Below, one piece after another: positions 1 through 10,995 of a stretch of 64,000 nt of DNA. The DNA lies in NCBI GenBank assembly GCA_019916065.1, contig CM034242.1:15715845-15779844 (forward strand), in the 5' to 3' direction. The translations under genes and the position numbers were made by a program. The first letter of the stretch is position 1; every line of letters begins with the position of its first letter. The stretch comes from Vitellaria paradoxa (lineage: Eukaryota > Streptophyta > Magnoliopsida > Ericales > Sapotaceae). The notes below the pieces were generated by a model, which searched no databases, was not told the origin of the DNA, and saw nothing but the letters and a program-made list of their open reading frames with translations.

Positions 1-1750
1 ACATTATCCCCTCATCAAAACAGTATAAATAATAAAATATTTATATTATATTTTATATAGAAAATTTTACATTTGTACGCTTTAAACTTTTCATGTAATT
101 CCACTCACATTCCATGTACGTACCTTCATAAAAATATCAATAAATCCATATTTAAATTATATCAGAAGTTTATTATTTTATAGTACTTAGACAACACATC
201 TTCATAAATTACAAACTATGCAAAAATTCCCTTCTAGTGGCTTGGGCTCTTATATCACTTAGGATAAACTCTCAAAATATTTGTAAAAATAACACTTAAA
301 AAAGCTTTCTTTCCTTTTTTTTTTTTTTTTAGTCCCTTCACATCACAATCGATTTCTATTTATTAAAACTCTTAAAATATTTGTAAAAATAACACTTAAA
401 GAGCTTTCTTTTCTTTTTATTTTTATTTTTTTTAATGTCCCTTCACATCACAATTGATTTCTATTTATAGACTCCAAGTTCAGATTTCAATATACGAACT
501 TCATACACAATTTAATAACAGATAAACAATTAATTTTTATTTCTAGACTCCAAATTTGGATTTCAATATTTGGACTTTTTATACAATTTAATAATAGATA
601 AAAAAGTATAATATGTTGTGGTGGCTCTTCTAATTAGAATGGATTATTTTACCTAAATTCTAATATTTTGTATGATAGTTGCAGTCATGGATGACCTTTT
701 TTAAAAAAAAAAAAAGTAGATTATTTTTGTTTTAACAATTTCTGTGGCTAGCCCACTATATTTTATGATGTTGCAACATTTTTGAGCCTTCCATCACATT
801 ATTATGCCAGGTTAATGAATCAATATTATTCCAAAAATCATTTACTGCATATGCTTAAATCTTTTGAGATATTCATCATCGTTAATTACTATATCTGATG
901 AGACATCAACTTTAGCACGAACTATACTATTTAGAAATTCATCTGCTTGATATTTTTTTTATATCATCAATTCGAATAAACATTAATGGTACAAATATGT
1001 GTAAATAATCTCCTTCTGTCATTGTCTATATATTTTTCTAAAATATTTTGTAGAAACTGGATGTTTTTGACAAATTATACCCAAGATCCTATCAGAATTT
1101 GTTCTTTTGATTTAACTTTATCTTGATAATTGACTTTTGGATTTTCAAAATGATTGTCCTATTGAGTGTATTCTATCATGGTCTAGATTTGGTAGAGTTG
1201 CAAATATTTTCCTCAGTATTTCTATCTCGAAATTAACTATCTTGAAGGTCATATATTTCCTTCTACAAAACCTCAGGATTTTGTAGAGTACTGGATTAGA
1301 AAGAGTTTGTAAGTCATCACTTCTAATGAATCAAAGATGATTTATTTGGTCAATCCAAATTCTAAAACTTCTAAGCCCCATTGGGCAAGTCAAACTTAAG
1401 TTAGCTTATATGAAAATTTTATTTTTTTTTATCAATAATGGAAAAAAAAATTCTTTTGAAAGGACTTGTTTAGCCTCTTTGTAAAATTTCATCCTCCTAG
1501 TTGTTTTGATTCACAGATAATTTCTAAAATTTTCAAAATCAAAGTCTTTATTTCAAAAATTACTTTTAAAATTATTCTTCTTAAAGGAAGATTTAACTTC
1601 TCATCTTATCCACGAGGCTTTTTTATCTCAAGTTCCATTGAAGACATAGTTCTTTCCAATTTATGTTACAAATCGTGAATTAGAGTAGGATGCTTAGTTT
1701 CCAAATACCAATCAATGACTAGCAAATCTTTCTTTAAATATTTTTAACAT
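1..1750. other. Single-copy left flank, no confident gene
   Basis: AT-rich sequence outside the duplicated unit. Short reading fragments on the minus strand around 860-1400 look like decayed coding sequence with several stops, but I cannot assign a family. Two tandem repeats lie at 269-604. The homology with unit 2 begins abruptly at 1751. Confidence 0.5.
269..604. repeat. Two adjacent imperfect tandem repeats
   Basis: A unit of about 100 bp containing ATTTGTAAAAATAACACTTA occurs at about 271 and 371. It is followed by a unit of about 75 bp containing TAGACTCCAA and CAATTTAATAA, at about 455 and 533. Both pairs are visible by eye with scattered mismatches. They are non-coding. Confidence 0.75.
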
Positions 1751-2221
1751 CTTTAATCATTAGAAAACCTTCCAAGATGAATACAACGGTTGTCCAATAT
1801 GTTTTGGATTGAATTTTTTTTTTTTTTTTCCTGATTGGAAGAAATTTGTATAAATACATAACAAAGTACAAATTACAAGTTATACCCTTCCCTCTTTCTG
1901 AACAAGCTCAAAAGAAAACTATTTATAATCACCACAACTATACAAAAGAATGATTAAGAAAGAAAACTATCGCAATTATATCATGACCAATTGTATCCCA
2001 ATTTAGCTAGAGGCCTGCATAAAGTGGGATGCAACAGTAGAAGCAATTGACAATCTCACAAAATTACTCATCTTGTGATACAAATTGGAGCTAAGTGAGG
2101 GATAAGTTCACACACTGGATTAATAATTCAATAATGTATTCTCATTCCACAAGTTAAATGCATCCTTACTTGTCCACTCTATTTAGATTGTCCCTTGAGG
2201 CAGCGGATAAAATTCCTGATT

Positions 2222-5200
2222 ATGGATTCTATTTGGATCTTCTTACATGATTTATTTAACTTGGCAAATGTTCCTTTGCAGGAAGAAGGGTTGAAAATTC
2301 TGGATTTGAGAGGGCACTATCCCTTGAGAGTAAGTGCAAAGTTTCCCGTGTGAACATCATTTGTCCCTATCTTATATTTTATTTTTTTTCCTAATTAAAT
2401 ATGACATTGAATCTGTTCTCACAAATATCTTAATTAATGTGATAATTCTTTTAAGAAAACTGCTATTCAACCAAATATATATATATATATATATAAATCG
2501 AATCATGTAATAATGGTTGAGTTGTAGTTAAAATAGGCTTATATAGATTTATTATTTTCAAACTATAAGTCCATGAGTGTTCTATTACCATGATTTTTTC
2601 TCCTACTTGTATTTAGCATTTCTCATTTTCCCAAATCAGATTGGAGACGACAACGAGGCTTTTCAAGCTGCCTCAGATGAGATAAAGGAGGTGTTGGAAA
2701 AAGTATGTGAAGCTCATAACTTGGATTTGGCACAAACGTGGGCCGTATGCAATAATTGCATGTCGAATGCAAGCTATACAGGACAACTCATGTCCACAAG
2801 TGACTTACCATGTTACCCGCCAGAAGACTTACCATGTTACCCGCCAGATGAGTTTAATGAATTCATAAATATATGCGACTCATCGCATTTGCGAGAGGGA
2901 CAAGGGGTTGTTGGGAAGGCAATTTCGTCCCGCGGTCTAATTTTCTGCTCCGATATAACACAATTCAGCATAGTTGAGTATCCCTTTGCACACTTTGCAA
3001 AGTACTATGGACTTCGTAGTAGTTTTGCGATTTGCTTGCAAAGCAGTCACACCGGAAGCCGCCTTTATGTACTAGAGTTCTTTCTACCTTCACGCCTAAA
3101 AATCAATGAGAGCGTAATAAATTTGTTGGGCAATATATTAGGAACAATGGAACGACATTTCCATACTTTTAAGCTTGCTTCTGGAAAAGACTTGGGGGAA
3201 AACTTGCCAATCGAAGTTGTTGACTATTGCAATGGTAAGAAATTTGATTGCTATACTGTGGAAGTGGAACCCCAAATTACTACTCCACAAAGTCTTCCAG
3301 GAACTTCACAAGATGAGGGAGAGATTATGCAGCAAGATCCATCATCCCAGCAACCAACAGATAAAGCTGCAAATGCAGAGCAAAGCAACATGAATTGTAC
3401 TTTACAAGATGAAGGAAAGATGATGCAGCAAGATTCATCATCCCAACAATCAATAGATAAAGTTGCAAATGTAGAGCAAAGCAACGTCAATTGTACTTTA
3501 CAAGATGAGGGAGAGATTAGGCGGCAAGATCCATCATCCCAGCAATCAATAGATAAAGCTGCAAATGCTGAGCAAAGCAACGTCAATTGTACATCCTCAC
3601 CTGGAAACGGCACATCCAAAAATTTGAAAAGACCGCAAACCAAAACTGGAATTCAACTTAATTTAAATGATATCCGACCGCATGCTAAAAAGAAAATCGC
3701 AGATGCTGCAGAGGCTCTTAATGGTAAGTTTAGGGAATGTGCTCTATTTTTTCTTACATTTAACGATGATTTTTACTTCTGCCGTAAAATAAGGTGTCGT
3801 TTACAGTGTTGAAGTAGTACTGTTCATAATTCTAAAGTGCTTTTTTTTTATGTTATTTAACTTTTCAAAAAGAAAAATTATAAATAAATATTTTAAAATA
3901 TGAATATTTAATTTTGCATATTTAGTATCTGTTAAATTTTATTTTTTCTTACATTTAATGATGATTTTTACTTCTACCGTAAAATAAGGTGTCGTTTACA
4001 GTGTCCTCCTTTATATTTGAAGTAGTACTGTTCATAATTCTAAAGTGCTTTTTTTTCATGTTATTTAACTTTTCAAAAGGAAAAATTATAAATAAATATT
4101 TTAAAATATGAATATTTAATTTTGCATATTTAGTATCTGTTAAATTCTTTTTTTAACCACCCACTACCTTTACACTTTTTTATCTTTTTTAACTTGTATT
4201 TAATTACAAATTATTTACTTGAATGCAATTTAAAAATAACCATCTAATATTTTACAAGTGTTTTAATAATTTTTTATTTTAAATTTATTTGGTAATTTAT
4301 ATAAAATTAAATATATATATATATATTTATTTATTGAGTTAATTATGAAAATATCCCTCGAACTATCCTTCTTTTTTTTTTTATATCGTCCTCAAACTAT
4401 CAAATGCATCTATTTCATCCTCTAATTATCTAATTTCGTTTTATTTGATCCAAACATAAATTTCATCCATTAGTTTTAACGGATTCGGATCAAATAGAAT
4501 GAAATTGAATAATTTAAGGATGTAATAGGTATGTTGGATAGTTTGGGGATGAAATAAAAAAAAAGGATACTTTTGTAAAAAAATCTTGTTAAATTAAGAC
4601 TTATTTTTTAAGATTTATGATGTTTTTCATTTATCTTCAATCAAAATTTTGTTTATTATTTTTTCTTCAAAATAAAAATAAAAACATGTCTGGTGAAATA
4701 ATTTTGTTTACGATAACTAATTTTATTTTAATAAAATATTTAATTTTATTAATTTTTTATAAATTTAACTAAATTTAATAAAATATATTTAAACTAGTTA
4801 ATTTAACATTATATATTATTTTTTAATAATCATTAACTTTAATAAAGTATATTAATAAATAACATAATTTAATAATAAATTATTATTTTATTTATTAAAG
4901 TTAATTCAATGTAATAAAAATATTTTAGTAAAAAAAATTAGAGGTAATTATTACTTATTAAAAAATTTTAATTTAATTATTTCAATAATAAAATATTATT
5001 TTAATAGTAATATTAATTTATTAAATAAATTATTTTAATATGTAATTATCATTAATTTTATTGAAATAAGTTATTTTAATATGTAATTATTTTTTATTAA
5101 AACATAATTATAATCTAATAAAATAAATTATTTTAATAATAAATTATTATCAAAGTTATGATGCAAGGAAATGAATAAAGTATTAAAATTAAAAAATATA

Positions 5201-6118
5201 TTTATAAAAGAGAGATTTTTTTATGAAATTATCCTACAAACTATCTTTCTTTTTTCTATTTCATTCCCAAATTATCCAACGTATCTATTACATCCTTAAA
5301 CTATCTAATTTTGTTCTATTTGGTCCGAATCCGTTAAAGTTAACGGATGGAGTTAGTGTTCGGACTAAATAGAATGAAATTAGATAGTTTGAGGATGAAA
5401 TATATGCGTTTGATAGTTTGAGGACGATATAAAATAAGAGGGATAGTTTGAGGGATATTTTCATAATTAACTCTTATTTATTTACTTAAAACCAAGTTGG
5501 TCTTGGTCGTATTACATTATCTAAGGCTAGTGAAAAATCTCCATTAGGCCACTTCACTTTTGTTAGATAAGATAATAAAAAACAAATCAAAGCAGGAAAA
5601 AATTGATTACGAATCATAAACAATATATTTTCACATCGATTCTTGTTTTTGCAGTTAGCCGATCTACATTGAAGCGCATTTGCAGAGAACATAATATCAA
5701 TAGGTGGCCACCTCGAAGTATAAAGGAAAATTGCTCTCTCCCTCAAGGTTATGATGATAGGCAACAAATCTTATGTCCGAGTTATGGTTTGCCTTCTAGT
5801 TCTAACCAAGTCTTGCCTACAATTACTCCTACAAATTCTCATGAGACGATGATGCCGGATGTGAATTTTGTGAATGTAAAGGCAAAGCATATAAACGACG
5901 TAATAAAATTTAAGCTATTATTGTCATCGGGATTGGTGAAGTTGCAACATGAAATAGCTAAGAGGTTGAAGTTGACGGGTGGAACATATGATATCAAATA
6001 TGAAGATGAGGAAAAGGACTTAGTCTTAATAACTTGTGATGAAGATGTACAAGATTGGTTACGTACTTGTGAATCACAGGGTAGCAATTCACTCAAGGTA
6101 TTCCTAATGCCAAAGTAG
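2222..6118 (+). CDS. NLP (NIN-like) RWP-RK transcription factor, 5'-truncated, intact copy
   Basis: Proposed exons are 2222-2329, 2640-3723 and 5655-6118, with GT/AG borders and phases 0 and 1, giving 551 residues. Residues about 37-230 match the GAF-like region of plant NLPs (DLAQTWAVC, GQGVVGKA). Residues about 259-354 are a threefold 32-residue repeat. Residues about 372-425 are the RWP-RK domain (VSRSTLKRICREH), cut by the last intron inside a Val codon. Residues about 471-551 form a C-terminal PB1 domain with an acidic OPCA-like stretch (KYEDEEKDLVLITCDED). NLPs are nuclear nitrate-response regulators that bind DNA through RWP-RK and oligomerise through PB1. Full-length NLPs are roughly 800-1000 residues, so the N-terminal portion is missing. 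The start at 2222 is a guess: a good acceptor (TTCCTTTGCAG) at 2281 would instead make 2282-2329 an internal exon. The signature reads RWPPRS, not RWPxRK. Expression is unknown. Confidence 0.75.
3306..3593 (+). repeat. Three in-frame 96-bp coding repeats in the NLP gene
   Basis: Units at 3306-3401, 3402-3497 and 3498-3593 each encode 32 residues of the pattern QDEGE...QQD.SSQQ..DK.AN.EQSN.NCT. All three keep the frame. They form a Gln/Asp/Ser-rich linker between the GAF-like and RWP-RK regions. A smaller in-frame 24-bp duplication (DLPCYPPE, DLPCYPPD) lies at about 2805-2852. The unit 2 copy has the same arrangement. Confidence 0.92.
3751..4148 (+). repeat. 196-bp tandem duplication in the last NLP intron
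   Basis: The stretch from TTCTTACATTTAA through TTAGTATCTGTTAAATT occurs at 3751 and again at 3947 with few differences. The repeat starts just after the exon border, so it copies intron sequence containing CCGTAAAATAAGGTGTCG. The unit 2 intron has it as well. Confidence 0.9.
4336..5473. mobile_element. Non-autonomous long-TIR transposon (MULE-like) in NLP intron
   Basis: The left end GAGTTAATTATGAAAATATC is mirrored at the right end by GATATTTTCATAATTAACTC. The inverted arms are about 220 bp, each itself partly self-complementary around an AACGGATTCGGATC motif. A perfect 9-bp target duplication (TTATTTATT) flanks it at 4327-4335 and 5474-5482. Long TIRs with a 9-bp duplication are typical of Mutator-like elements. 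The AT-rich interior has no coding capacity. It lies between the two exons that together make the RWP-RK domain. Confidence 0.8.
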
Positions 6119-7169
6119 CTAATCATTGACCATATTGAATCTTGTAGTTTTTATTTATTTCAACTCCCTTTACACTTTCCAGTTTGTAGTTAAATTTTAC
6201 TTTATCTTCAAGTTTCTTCTATTGCATTAAACATTTAAGCATGTACTATTTCAAGAAAAGGAACTGAATCAATCTCATTTTATTGATCGTTTGATTTCAT
6301 GTTTACTGTCTTTTGGTATAAAGAAAATTAATATTAATATTTCTATGAAGGTCAATGATCTACTGAATTCTCTATAAACTATATAATTATTTTTTTAAAA
6401 TTTAAAAGAGGAGGTCCTTCTCTTTTGAGACATAAAATGTGACCGTTCGTATGACCCAATACAATCACAACGATTGTTGTGTGGTTATTTAGATGCCATA
6501 TTTCAAGACTTTCTTAGATATCGAGCTATACCACTTTAGTTAATCTAGTTTGTTAGTCTCCAACTAACATACCACAGATCTTGCACTAATTAAAGTAAAA
6601 CTTCCCAAATTCACTAATCTTCAATGGAGTAGAATGGACAAGGAGTAAAGTAGTGGACCAAGGATCTCATACCAATTAAAGTAGGACAAGAAAATTTCAT
6701 TAATCTCTAAGAAAGAATAATAATTAGCGGATTAGAGATTTCATACTAATTAAAGTAGGATCTCTAGCAAATGGACCAAAGATCTCACACTTGAAGTAGA
6801 AAAAGCAACAACCTAAGTTAAAATTACAAGAAAGAAAAGATAAAAACCCATGTATTGGGATGTTTGATTGTGTTTCTTTTGTATCCAGCTCCTTTTATAA
6901 GTCATTGAAGGCAATTACTTTTGCCCTTTACTCTGCTTTTCAACACTTGATTGTGGCATTCAATTCGCTCTCTTTATATTTGAATATCCCTACTAAATTT
7001 GAATTGGTAGTTGTTCTGTGTTGTGTAACTACTTTTATTTTGATCATAAGGCAATATATTTCCTTTCATTTCTAGCTACTTTTATTTGAATTTCCCTATA
7101 TTTCTAGCTCCTTTTATTTTGCTTCACGAGAAAATACCATGATTCATATTTTATGGATTTTGATTTTCG
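6119..7169. other. 3' flank of NLP copy 1, no further gene
   Basis: Contains the presumed NLP 3' UTR and AT-rich sequence. Short degenerate repeats built on CTAATTAAAGTA plus GATCTCATAC or GATCTCACAC occur at about 6580-6800. The small reading frames here carry no recognisable domain. The same sequence is present at 39784-40835 in unit 2. Confidence 0.5.
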
Positions 7170-9947
7170 GGTTAATCTAGTTAGCAGGGCCGCTAATCTA
7201 GAAAAATCTAAGACAAACCTTCTGTAGTATCCTGCCAACCTAAGGAAACTGTGGATCTTAAATACAAACTTCGGTTGAGACCATTCCAAAACAGCTTCAA
7301 TTTTGGATGGGTCCACTGCTACTCCTTCCTCTGAGACCACATGTCCCAAAAATTTAACCTTTCTAATCCAGAACTCACATTTGCTCAGCTTGGCATATAA
7401 CTGATGATCTTTCAACCTTTGTAGTACAAGCCTCAAATGTTGTTCATGTTCTTCTTCTGACTTAGAATATACCAAGACATTATCTATGAACACCACCACA
7501 AAATCATCCAAGTAATCTTTAAAAACTCGATTCATTAAGTCCATAAAGACTGTCGGTGCATTTGTCAAACCAAAAGACATAACCAGAAACTCATAATGAC
7601 CATACCGAGTCCTGAATGCGGTCTTTGGAATGTCTTCTTTCCTTATCCTCACTTGATGGTACCCCGTACGTAAATCAATCTTCGAAAACACCATTGATCC
7701 CTTCAACTGATCAAACAAATCGTCGATTCTTGGCAATGGGTATCTATTCTTAATGGTCACCCTGTTCAATTTCCTGTAATCAACACACATTCTCAAAGTC
7801 CCATCTTTCTTAGTTGCAAATAATGCCGGCGTACCCCAAGGTAAAGTACTTGGCCGGATGAATCCCTTGGCCAACAATTCCTCCACCTCTGTCTTCAATT
7901 CTGCTAACTCTGCTGGTGCCAACCTATAGGGTGGAATGGAGATGGGTTAAGTGCCTGGAACCAAATCAATGCAAAACTCTACTCTCTCAGGTGGCAACCC
8001 AAATATCTCTTCAGGAAACACCTAAGGAAATTCATTCACAACTCTAGGTAATTCAACTCTCTGTTCCCCATCCTCTTCTTCTATAACCATGCAAGCAAAT
8101 AAACTACACAATCCATCTTTTCTCTGACTTTTCAAGAGCGACACTTCTATTATTTTGCATCGGTCTGTAAAGAAGCGAATTTGATCCCCCTCTGGCGTAG
8201 TTAAGGTCACCTTACGCTTATTTCAGTCAATCATAGCTTGATAGGACATAAGCCAATCCATCCCAAGTATGATATCAAAACCCCTCATCTCCAATACAAT
8301 TAAGTCAAAAGTTGAGACGAACTCTCGCCCATCAAAAGCATCAGTTACCCTTAGTTCACACCCCTTACACACTTGAGTCAAAGAAGAAAATCCCGCTATG
8401 GGGGTCTCAACACACAAAAACAATTCCAAGGGGCTAACATCCAATCCCAAGACATACACAAATGACGCGGCGACAAATGAATGGGATGCTCCCGTGTCTA
8501 AGAGTACAATGGCATTTGATGAATAAACACGAAGAATACCTCTTGTCACCATAGGCTTAGCTGGCGCCTCCTGCTGTGCCACTGCAAACACTCTACCCTG
8601 TGGCTGAATATTCTGTGGCCGACTAAACCTTTGCCTCGGCAGGTTTACCCTTGACTGTTGCGATGTTCCAGCTTGCATCGTCCTTTGTGGGACACTCCTT
8701 TGCTGATACTGTTGCTGTACTGATTGGAAGGCCGATAGGCGGGCTCCCTGTAACCACTGTCTAGATTGTGTCATCCTTCTTCCTGCACCCTACTGACTTT
8801 GAGGGCAAAACTTCTGAATATGCCCTGTCTTCCCACACCCATAACACACTATCTCACCTCCAAGCTGTTTGCTTCTCATCTACCTTATAGATTCATTTTG
8901 TCCTCTAGCCTTAGGGCATTCAGTGCTCTTATGCCCTGGTTGCTTGCAATTAAAACATATAATCAGCCTTTGAGAAGTGCTTTCAAATTTCCTTGATGGT
9001 CTAGGTGTTGTACTCTCCTGGTAGGATAATTGTATCTGTGAAGTGGATGAGTTACCCTTAGCCCTTTTTCTGCTAACTCCTTCTTGTTGAGTCCCCATGG
9101 TCTTGCCTCATCGACTTTCATAGATAACTTTGGTCTCATTCAAGTCCCTTTCCACTATCATGACCCAATTTACCAAAGTCTCATAACCCTCTAGCCCCAA
9201 CATCACCATCTTGTTCCTTAGAGTTGGTCTCAATCCCCTTTCAAACCTCCTGTATTTCAAATGAGTAGTAGAGACCAACTCAGGTGCATACTTTGATAGG
9301 TCTGAGAATTTCCTCTCATACTCCAACACTGACATTGTCCCTTGTATCAACCAAGCAAATTCCTCCCTCTTAACATCCCTTAAAGATTGAGGGAAGAAGT
9401 GATCCCTGAACTTCTCCTTGAAGCTTTCCCAAGTGAGATCTGTTGATCCTCCTGTGTCCTTTAAACTAGTCCACCAAGCTGACGCCCTTCCCACCAATTG
9501 AAAAGCTATCAGCATAATGCGAGTAGATGGATCAGAAATTTCCATTGCAAGTAGTATCTTCTCACATTCTTCTAAGAACTGCTCTGCCACATCTATGTCA
9601 GCCACACCATCATAAGTTGGAGGTTTCATCCTCCTAAATTTCTCTAAGGCAGTCGGGCCTGCTTGCACTTTTGTTTGGGGTCCAACTCGAGCCCCTCCTG
9701 CTATTGCAACCATAGCTGCCGCCAATTGCTGTAATACCGCTCCAGCATCCATAGCTGCTGGTTGTTGAGCCTCTGGTGTCCTAGACTGTACCTCTTCCTC
9801 TCCTAAGTCATCCCATTGTGCAATAGGTGGTGCCTCAGCCACTGCACTTTGATGTGTTTCCTGTTCTTGCTGAACAGGAGAATGTTCTCTCCCTCTACCC
9901 CTACCTTAGCCATTACCTCAGCCTCGATCTCAGCCTCTAACTCCCAT
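7104..9947 (-). pseudogene. gypsy gag-protease-RT, decayed by nonsense codons
   Basis: One continuous frame runs from an ATG at 9947 to the truncation near 7180. Order: Arg/Gly-rich start; retrotransposon gag; knuckle 1 (CFNCKQPGHKSTEC, about 8920-8965); knuckle 2 (CYGCGKTGHIQKFC, about 8805-8850); aspartic protease (VLLDTGASHSF, then LGMDWL); reverse transcriptase ([32 protein letters not shown]). The catalytic FIDD motif reads FIDN, so the second aspartate is lost. I count about nine in-frame stops (for example near 9930, 9106, 8878, 8797, 8221, 8020 and 7950) and see no frameshift before the truncation. The last codons before 7104 belong to host sequence. Confidence 0.85.
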
Positions 9948-10269
9948 TGCACACGGCGGCATTATATCTAAAGTATACCAGAGCATAAAATAACAATATT
10001 AGATCGATATCTAAGCTTATAATAGAGCATAACTTCATCTCATAATAACAATACAACAATTTAATACATTCATAAAGGTTCAACATAACAACAACTTCTT
10101 ACTTCCATTAGTACTACCATAGAAGTTCCAACATTACAAGTTCTCAAGTTACTGTACTGACTAAAATTAAAAGAGTTCATAACATAGCATAAGTCCTTAG
10201 ACTATCAACCATTTCGATTACCACTAAGGGAATTGCCTTTCCAAAAATTTCCCTTTACATTCCTACATC

Positions 10270-10866
10270 TCAATTCCTACGATACGGGCAAGAGCTATGA
10301 GAGTGCCTCCTCCTACCACAATAAGTACAGCACTTTATACATTGCTGAGGGCACCAGTAGCGTATCCATCCACGCCTACGACAACTAGCACACACTCCTC
10401 GCAGACGATCTTTCTCACTATTAGAGCTTCCATCCATCTCCCCAACATTAGTACTAACCTCATGTGGATTAACATTCTGACTGCTTGGGTTGGGTTCTAT
10501 CACCACGTCTGGGGTCATGGTTGGATTTGCTGAAAGAGTAGGTTCAATTATAGTTACATTCTGCACTAGCATCACCAGGTAAGCAGACTGGTACTGAACA
10601 GGCATCTGATAAGGCATCACACTCTGATATGGATAAGGTGTTGGATATGGAACTGAGTATGGCATCCCATAGTAGGGTACTATTTGAGGACCTAAAGTTG
10701 CTGGCACCCTACTTATCTCTTCTATACTCTCCGTCACATTTTGGGTTTGAGCTTCGGTTAAACCCTCAGTTGCCACTTGGGTAAAGATATTATCACTAGG
10801 TCACACTATCTCCTCTTCCACTGACTGGGCTTTAGTACCACTACTTTCCCCTTTTTCTAACCCCAT
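10270..10866 (-). pseudogene. Extra zinc-knuckle ORF upstream of gypsy gag
   Basis: An ATG at 10866 opens a frame of about 199 codons interrupted by a single TGA at 10801-10803. The middle is Tyr/Pro-rich (VPYPTPYPYQSVMPYQMP). The C-terminus is Cys/Arg-rich, with CASC, then CCTYCGRRRHSHSSC, which fits C-X2-C-X4-H-X4-C. It sits between the primer-binding site and gag, about 320 bp upstream of the gag ATG on the same strand. I do not recognise a named family. A nucleic-acid-binding accessory protein of the element is an inference from the knuckle. Confidence 0.6.
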
Positions 10867-10980
10867 CTAAAATTTGAGACAATGCAAGTTAGATTCCATG
10901 GTCAAATTATAGCTATAATACATTCAAGCATGCAATATGAGATGCAAGACTTTCCATGTCCCTAGGTATTCTGACCTAGT

Positions 10981-10992
10981 GCTTTGATACCA
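10981..10992 (-). other. Gypsy primer-binding site (tRNA-iMet type)
   Basis: Minus-strand TGGTATCAAAGC, three bases inside the LTR end, differs at one position from the common plant TGGTATCAGAGC site. It fixes the element's orientation and the LTR border at 10996. Confidence 0.85.
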
Positions 10993-10995
10993 ACT

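Noticed and set aside
860..1400. Endogenous pararetrovirus or other element remnant on the minus strand of the left flank
   Set aside because: Some protein-like composition, but no diagnostic motif and many stops, so it cannot be supported.
2577..2639. Start of the NLP protein at an upstream start in 2577-2639
   Set aside because: This stretch reads as an intron end (TTTTCCCAAATCAG before 2640). NLP similarity begins only with IGDDNEAF.
3251..3643. 130-codon Cys-rich minus-strand frame opposite the NLP repeat
   Set aside because: Mirror of the 96-bp coding repeat, with no domain, and opposite a well-supported exon.
5486..5767. 93-codon minus-strand frame over the last NLP exon border
   Set aside because: It is the antisense of the intron end and the exon encoding the RWP-RK second half.
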